From assembly GCF_947507565.1 (NCBI RefSeq), contig NC_089191.1, positions 992,001 through 1,056,000 of the forward strand: 64,000 nt of DNA, read 5' to 3'. This DNA is from Oscarella lobularis. Lineage: Eukaryota > Porifera > Homoscleromorpha > Homosclerophorida > Oscarellidae. Shown one piece after another: positions 58,201 through 64,000 of this stretch; position 1 is the first letter of the stretch, and each line of letters opens with the position of its first letter. Under the pieces are notes generated by a model, which worked only from the letters and a program-made list of their open reading frames with translations, was not told the DNA's origin and made no database searches. Made by a program: the position numbers and the translations under genes.

Positions 58201-60885
58201 TTACACCTATACTTTCACTCAAGTGACACGTAAGGGAAGAGATAAGTGATTGACTTCTGGTTGACAGCATTTGATTTTAGCTCGGTTTTACATCAATGGA
58301 AGTCTGCTGAAAGTTTCCAGCGGGGCAAATCTCGACTACGAAACAGAGAGCCAGATTCTAATCAATGTCAAATCGACCGACAGTGGACGACCATCTCTCA
58401 GCTACGCGGTAAAAAAACCCTTTGTCACCCAACAGGATATGTTCAATAATTACTATTTGATTCTTCTAAGAACGATATCGCCGTTGTCATTCTCGACGTA
58501 AACGAGCCGCCGACGGAAATCAAGTCGTATCGCGAGGACGAAATCGCCGAGATGAGTCCCGCCGGAACGAACGTTGCAAATTTAACGGTAATCGATCCGG
58601 ACGCGAATCAGTCGCACACATGTCGCCTCCTGAACGGGACCGAATATTTCACTCTCACAAACGACGGAATCACTTCGCAATTAATCGTTGCCAACGACGC
58701 CGTCATAGATTACGAGAAAACGCGGTCTATTTGGGTCATACTGCGATGCAGCGACGACGGAAATCCGTCGCTCAGTCTCGACCATTCGTTCGTCGTCAAC
58801 GTCGTCGACGTCAACGATCCGATTACGGATATCGTTTTGACGGGCCTGACGTCGTTGCCTGAAAACTTGGACGTAGGCGCCGTCGTGGGAACGCTGTCTC
58901 CGGTCGACGAGGATCGTGGCCAGACGTACTACTTCAATTTGACTGGTCATTTGGCAAGCGCTTTCACGGTAAGTCATTTCGGTTCCAAAGGAGTCAGAAT
59001 ATTAAACGGTTGTTCCTTTTAGATCGACAATGCCAATTTTGAGCTGATCGTTGCTCGGCCTATTCGCTTCGATTTCGAGAGTCTCGACCATCCGGTGATC
59101 AATTTGACTATCAACGTTTTTGACGACGGCACTCCACCGTCGACGTTTAGCCACGTTTTTTTCTTCAACGTCACCGATATAAACGAACCGCCGAGGAACG
59201 TCAGCATCGACGGTGGAGAGACTACCCTGCGCGAAGACGCTCACATCGGTGATGTGATTGGCATTGTGACATCTGAGAACCCGGAGAACGAAGACTCCGA
59301 CATATCCTACGAACTTATCTCGGTGAACGGCGTCAAAGGCTCCGAAGACTTCTATTTGGTCGTCGCAAATTCTTCCGAGACTATGCTCTACCTTAATCGA
59401 AGTCTTGACTACGTGGAGGTGTCCTCGTTTGCAATCGAGATTCTCGCAACCGATAGCGACGATCCGCCGGCGTCGTCCTTCTTGACGCTCACAATCGACG
59501 TCGAGCGCACGGATCCGTGCGCGACAGGAAGCGCTCGTTGTCACGCGAACGCAACGTGTCGGCGACTCAGTCAGACGACGAGCACGTGCGTGTGCAATCC
59601 CGGTTATAGCGAGACGGAGAGCGGTGGTTGCGATGAAGACAACGAGTGCGACGTGCAGATCGATTGGGACGCGACGTCGACGTCGACTCGTAGCCAACTA
59701 GAAACGAACGCGAAAGTGTGCAACTACGGCACGTGTATCGACGCCATCAATAATTACACGTGCACGTGCGAGCCGGGATACTTTGGATCGGACTGCAGCG
59801 AAAATGTGGACGAATGCGCGTCAAATCCGTGCGGAAGTGGCGGTGAGTGCGTCGACTTGGTGAACGGTTTTACTTGTCAATGCGCGATTGGCTACGAGGG
59901 GTCCTACTGCACGAATGTCGATGATTGTGCTTCGGCGCCTTGCACGCGTGGCACGTGCGAGGATCGAATCAACGATTATCTGTGCGCCTGCCCTACTGAT
60001 TACACCGGAGACGTTTGTTCGTTTTCAGCGACAGCGTGCAATAGCAGTAACGACGCATGTCCGAGTCAAACGGCATGCGTTCCTGTGATCACCTCTTCAG
60101 CCAATTCTATTTGCGTTATAAACGAACACATCGCTTCCGTTACTTTTGCGACTGAGACCGTCGAAGATGCTAGTTTTGATCGACATTGGGAACGCTGGGT
60201 TAAAGACAATCTCAACGATTCTGTCTCAGAAGTGTTTATCGTCGGCCATTATCACATAAACCAAGCAAAGACTGATGTTCATTTCGTCGCTCTGGTGAAC
60301 AACGAACCAGTGCTCCCTAAGACAGTTTTAGTTGCACTATGCAAGATAAAGCCAAGCGCGTCGATGCCGTACGAAATTGGTGCAGGGGCGTGCCGTCCCC
60401 CTCCTTCAACACCGCCGCCAACTCCTCAAAAAGCGCCTAAAATTGGGCCTCAATCTAGCCTAACGTGGATTATTGTTATCGCCATTGTTGGCATAGCAAT
60501 TGTTTTGCTGATCGCAATTTCGACGGTAGTCTATTTTCGAAGTCGGCAGCGAAAGCAACGCTTCCGCCTCGCCGCGGCACAGTTTCCCCCGTCGTCTTTA
60601 GACGATTCTCCGGCGCCGTTGTCGTCGGTGGCCAGTCAGGCAGCCGAAGAGAGAGAGGTTCGCAATCCTTTGTACGAGTCAACTGGCGACGTGCGTGATT
60701 CGGATCAAGATCAATTCTCCTATCGCAATCCCCTGTATTCGCCCGACGGAGTTCACACCAATCACGACTACGAGACAGTGCGGGATGAAAATAACGTGGG
60801 AATGCTCGAAAATCCTCTTTGCGATTCGAGCCAAGCGAATGCCAGCGATGATGCCGTCTACGAGGAACCCATCTCGTACTTGTAG
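49229..60885 (+). CDS. Giant adhesion receptor: TSP1s, EGF, sushi, ~22 cadherin repeats, EGFs, TM
   Basis: Twenty-five exons sum to 3363 codons exactly: 49229-49494, 49724-50216, 50269-50498, 50552-50822, 50883-51002, 51048-51401, 51449-51642, 51701-51803, 51858-52697, 52846-53886, 53945-54193, 54250-54408, 54458-55342, 55401-55661, 55710-55871, 55926-56246, 56299-56451, 56504-56746, 56803-57342, 57396-57518, 57575-57649, 57713-58229, 58281-58408, 58471-58968 and 59023-60885. Domains: signal peptide, Arg and Pro run, eight TSP1 repeats (to about 460), an EGF and a sushi module (to about 570), about 22 cadherin repeats (about 580-2900; linkers DVNDRP, DVNEAP, LNYE), four or more EGFs (from 2906), a module of unknown type, TM (about 3223-3250) and a cytoplasmic tail with NPLYEST, NPLYSPD and ENPLC. 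The exon 20 donor is the least certain. Confidence 0.9.
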
Positions 60886-61114
60886 AGCGACATCGATTGA
60901 TTTCGTAACAGTTTTACCGTCGAACGTATTTTCATGTAAACTGTGTTAGGTTTCTGTTTTTATTTTTCATTTTTGCCAGTCAAATGTATTTCATCTAAAC
61001 TGTGTTAGGTTTCTGTTTTTATTATTTTTTGTACACCGATCGTCTTTTCATTCTTTGCCAGTAAAATTTGCCGCGTAACCACGTCCTATTTAGCGTGCTC
61101 TAACAGTACACAAA

Positions 61115-62179
61115 ATGAGTAAGCCTGTTGTCGTCGATTCTGGCTCGAGCCGTTGTCGCGCCGGCTTTTCGAGTGCAGAAGAGCCGCGCAGCGACTTCGC
61201 GTCGGCCTGGGAAGGCGCGCCGTCGATGGAACGCGGCGTCGTCACCGATTGGGACGCGATGGAAAAGGTGCTGGAGCGCGTCTACAAAGATCTCAACGTT
61301 TCGCCAGACGGCCAGCCTATCCTACTCACAGACAGCCCAACAAATCCCAAAGCGAACAGAGAGAAAATGACGGAGGTCTAATCATAATGACGTCATGCTA
61401 ATCAGTTTAGCATAACTGTGGTCATTGAGAATTTTTTTCCTTTGTCTTATATGTAGCTCGTCTTTGAGAAATTCAAACCGCCAAGAATGCACATCGCCAT
61501 TGGAGCCGTACTGGCTCTGTACTCGACGGGCAATCTATCGGGTCTCGTGCTCCAATCGGGTCACGGCGTGACGCACGCCGTTCCCATTCATCAAGGATAC
61601 GCCATTTCCGACGGCATCGGTCGTCTCGACTTGGCCGGACACGATCTCACCGAGGCGCTCGCCAAACGCTGCGTCGTCGCCAAGGCAACGGCCGAAGCAA
61701 TCAAAGAAAAACTCGCCCACGTCGCATTGAATGTCGACTCGGAGAAGAAAGTCGAGAAAAGCTACGAGCTTCCCGATGGAAAGTCGATCGCAGTCGGAAG
61801 CGAAATGTTCGAAGTGCCCGAAGCTCTTTTCGAGCCGAGTCGTCTCGGAGTCAAGTCGTGCGGGGGCGTTCACCGCCTCGTTTGCGATTCGATTTCGAAG
61901 TGCGACGACGCCGTTGGCAAGGATCTCTACTCGAAGATCGTTCTTTCCGGAGGAACGACGCTGCTTCCGGGTTTCGACGGACGTCTCAAGAAGGAGATCG
62001 GCGCGTTGGTCGCGTCCGGAACGACGACGAAAATTGTCGACAATTTGTCTTCGAGGGTTTACAGTTCGTGGTTTGGCGGCTCGATTTTGGCGGCTTTGGC
62101 CACGTTCGACGAGAAGTGGGTCACCAAGGCGGAGTACGAGGAAGCGGGAGCGGTCGTTGTGCACAAGAAATGCGTCTGA
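61115..62179 (+). CDS. Divergent actin-like protein lacking the D-loop
   Basis: Exons 61115-61375 and 61457-62179 give 327 residues, against 375 for actin. The fold marks are clear: VDSGSSRCRAGF (Asp11 kept as Asp8), GVVTDWDAMEKV, TNPKANREKM, GVTHAVP, RLDLAG, EKSYELPDG, LSGGTT, GGSILA and the C-terminal HKKCV. Missing is a block of about 30-35 residues between EEPRSDF and MERGVV, which in actin is subdomain 2 with the DNase-I-binding loop. A further dozen residues after RLDLAGHDLTEAL are also missing. ATPase residues differ: actin Gln137 is Gly103, Asp154 is Gln120 and the second Asp of that loop is His123; actin Lys18 is Arg15. It is unlikely to polymerise or hydrolyse ATP normally. I know no ARP with exactly this pattern. 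Confidence 0.85.
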
Positions 62180-63220
62180 GTAAGAGAGCGATTTTTTTTT
62201 GTTGCTGATGCGTGAGACAGTTCTTGCACGTGTATTTTAGAGTGAGTGAGTGCTCTGAAGCACCTGAACGTTCGGCTGGTAGTTAGACAGCTTTTGGGAA
62301 CGTGAATTTGTGTATGCGGAATTATCACCTGTCGCTGAAATTTTCTAGCACAGGCAGTGTGTTCTAGAGCTTATCTATAGGATCTTCTCTAAGATCCAGC
62401 TCTTTAGTCCAGCCCAAGGCTTGGCGTGCGCTAAGCTCCTAACTTCCAGAGGGAGTGTACTGTGAGAAACTGCGTTCAGGAGTCTCCGAGCGCTTCCCAT
62501 CTTGTCGTAGTAATGAGATAGTGTTGCGGTCAGACGATTAGGAAGGCGCATAAAGCGAATATGGCCGAGGTACACTCAAAGAACGTTGCCAAGACGTTTT
62601 TTCCGCTTCTCACGTGCCCATCAGAATAATAACGACTTTTTGATAGCGCGAATGTATCACGGAGGCTAAGGATCAGGCGCCAATGGACTTTTTGCTCTGT
62701 CAGGGGGCCCCATTGGGCTCCCGAATGACGTCACGGCTGCAGAAAGAAGAATTAATAAATAAGGGTATGATACGCGTACACGTGTTCGCCCAATTTCTCG
62801 TGAAAATATCTTTTTTCATTTCAATCGACGTGTAGGCGCTTTTGTTTGAAACAGTGGGAGAAGAGTCCTGAAATTGTGTTTGGACTTAATTTCCACAAAA
62901 CGGCAGTCGGTCACTACTTTGATGACGACACCGTGACACTTCCGTCCCGTAATGAGAAATCAATACGCTTACCTAGGAGGAACGCATGCATTATGATATG
63001 CGCCAGCGACGGCGCGCTGTTTCCGTGCGCAAAGCCACGCGGGATCTTAGCAAAAAGCAAAAGCAAATGGAGAGAGCCTCTTCGCCAAGAAAACAGCCAG
63101 AAGAGAAGACCTGCGTGTTTTAGTGTATGAAAATGACGGGTCTCAACGTTGGTCTCTCAGCATTCGAGGTAAACGTCTACGCATTCCTTATTTCTATTCT
63201 TATCCTTGTTTTTAGCCGTT
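62180..63220. other. Intergenic, no gene recognised
   Basis: About one kilobase downstream of the actin-like gene. I see only short unsupported open frames and some small hairpins. Confidence 0.5.
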
Positions 63221-63221
63221 C

Positions 63222-63454
63222 GGGGTCCTGAGTACGACCCCGTCAACAAAAAACTGCTCCGTCGGGGTCCTGAGCACGACCCCGTCATCAAAAACTGCTC
63301 GCGCATGAAAGGGGAGGGACGGTTTATTTATTTAATAAATTCAAAAAAATTGCACAGAGTCTCCCGTCGCGTTTTCCGAGGCAGTTTTTGTTGACGGGGT
63401 CTTGCCCGGGACCCCGATGGAGCAGTTTTTGTCGACGGGGTCGTGCTCAGGACC
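63222..63454. repeat. Inverted repeat with doubled arms
   Basis: The left side holds two tandem copies of GGGGTCCTGAG(T/C)ACGACC followed by CGTC and AAAACTGCTC (63222-63300). The right side (63380-63454) carries their reverse complements, with GAGCAGTTTTTGT, CGACGGGGTCGTGCTCAGGA and related sequence. An AT-rich centre separates them. The arrangement can fold into a long hairpin and resembles a non-autonomous terminal-repeat element; no target duplication is identified. Confidence 0.75.
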
Positions 63455-63607
63455 TCTTCAAGACCTAGAAGTGCACGTTAGAGTGCGTTCAGGAGCAATA
63501 CATATGCATACCTAGTCTCGTTCCCAGCCCCTCCCCCTCCGTTAATATCACTACGGGGAGAGGGTCTGGGGACATGCCTTTGATCTCGTTGTGCACCGCT
63601 CCCCCCG

Positions 63608-64000
63608 ATTTTGGGTGGGCGATAATTGGATGACGTAGTAGCCGCGAAGTAGCAAAGTGCACGCGCGAAGTAGCGATTCAGCTTTGCGCGTCGATTTCCA
63701 GCTACATTACAGTACGGATCGCGAGAATCTCCGAGTCGCTCTATAGGGTATGCAAAGGGGCGCTGCAGAACGGTTTCGCCGGTATAGAGATCTGCGCTCG
63801 TGTGCGCTTATCTCGCACCGCACTCGCCGACTACTGCCGGCGAAACCGTTTTGCAGCGCATACCCTATAGAGCGAGATTCTTGCGATCCGTGTAGCTAGA
63901 AATCGACGCGCAACGCTGAATCGCGTGTGCACTTGCTACTTCGCGCGTGCACTTGCTACTTCGCCGCTACTACGTCATCCAATTATCGCCCACCCAAAAT
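63608..64000. mobile_element. Foldback (long inverted repeat) element
   Basis: Arms of about 170 bp run from 63608 (ATTTTGGGTGGGCGATAATT) inward to about 63780 and from about 63826 outward to the window end, where the reverse complement of the same sequence is present. Within the arms the blocks TGACGTAGTAGC, GTGCACGCGCGAAGTAGC, CTATAGGGTATG and CGGTTTCGCCGG match in mirrored order. The central loop is about 45 bp. The right edge may extend beyond the window. It has no coding capacity and is typical of a foldback or MITE-type element. Confidence 0.85.

Noticed and set aside
1-64000. CRISPR arrays, rRNA or tRNA genes, prophage
   Set aside because: No regularly spaced direct repeats, no rRNA-like or cloverleaf-like sequence was recognised, and the gene content is eukaryotic. 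A tRNAscan/Infernal run would be decisive for small RNAs.

Overview
This is nuclear DNA of an animal with a compact, intron-rich genome. Most genes are multi-exon with GT-AG introns of about 45-60 bp, intergenic gaps are short, and some genes are nested. The contents are animal-specific or animal-typical: TSP1/cadherin/EGF receptors, a ficolin-like collagen-fibrinogen protein, an ionotropic glutamate receptor, an ankyrin TRP-type channel, selenocysteine glutathione peroxidase and animal-type chitin synthase. I infer an early-branching metazoan, most likely a sponge (a homoscleromorph such as Oscarella or Corticium would fit). That assignment is inference, not proof.

Layout. 1-9.4 kb: a minus-strand tandem array of intronless sulfotransferase genes (five intact, one frameshifted, one truncated). 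9.4-15.5 kb: two tandem GH3 glycosidases with an N-terminal ricin-type lectin domain; the second is broken by a 14-bp deletion beside the catalytic Asp. 15.7-20.4 kb: a secreted beta-propeller-like lectin gene whose 2.1-kb first intron holds two opposite-strand rolling-stone-like membrane protein genes, and whose sixth intron holds a MITE. 20.6-21.4 kb: selenoprotein glutathione peroxidase with its SECIS. 21.9-25.2 kb (-): ionotropic glutamate receptor. 26.0-27.7 kb: ficolin-like lectin. 28.0-31.5 kb (-): ankyrin/TRP-type channel. 31.8-32.7 kb: NTPCR-type NTPase. 32.9-33.9 kb: unrecognised secreted protein.

34-61 kb is a segmentally duplicated locus. A chitin synthase pseudogene and an intact chitin synthase (both -) stand head-to-head with 5' regions that also sit in front of TSP1-cadherin genes (+). 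Three copies of that 5' region occur (about 39.0-39.9, 44.5-46.0 and 47.9-49.2 kb). The second drives a 276-residue mini-receptor (TSP1 + one cadherin repeat + TM). The third drives a 25-exon, 3362-residue receptor (8 TSP1, EGF, sushi, about 22 cadherin repeats, EGFs, TM, NPLY-type tail). 61.1-62.2 kb encodes a divergent actin that lacks the DNase-I loop and the ATPase residues. The right end has two inverted-repeat elements, the last a large foldback of roughly 390 bp.

Cell-surface and extracellular matrix functions dominate (sulfation, glycan hydrolysis, lectins, chitin, adhesion receptors). For every spliced gene whose exons I fully mapped, the exon lengths sum to a multiple of three, which supports the models. 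The one exception is the second GH3 gene, and there the broken sum is the evidence for its deletion. The glutamate receptor and the TRP-type channel are only partly mapped. Frameshifts in the pseudogenes could be assembly errors; raw reads would decide.
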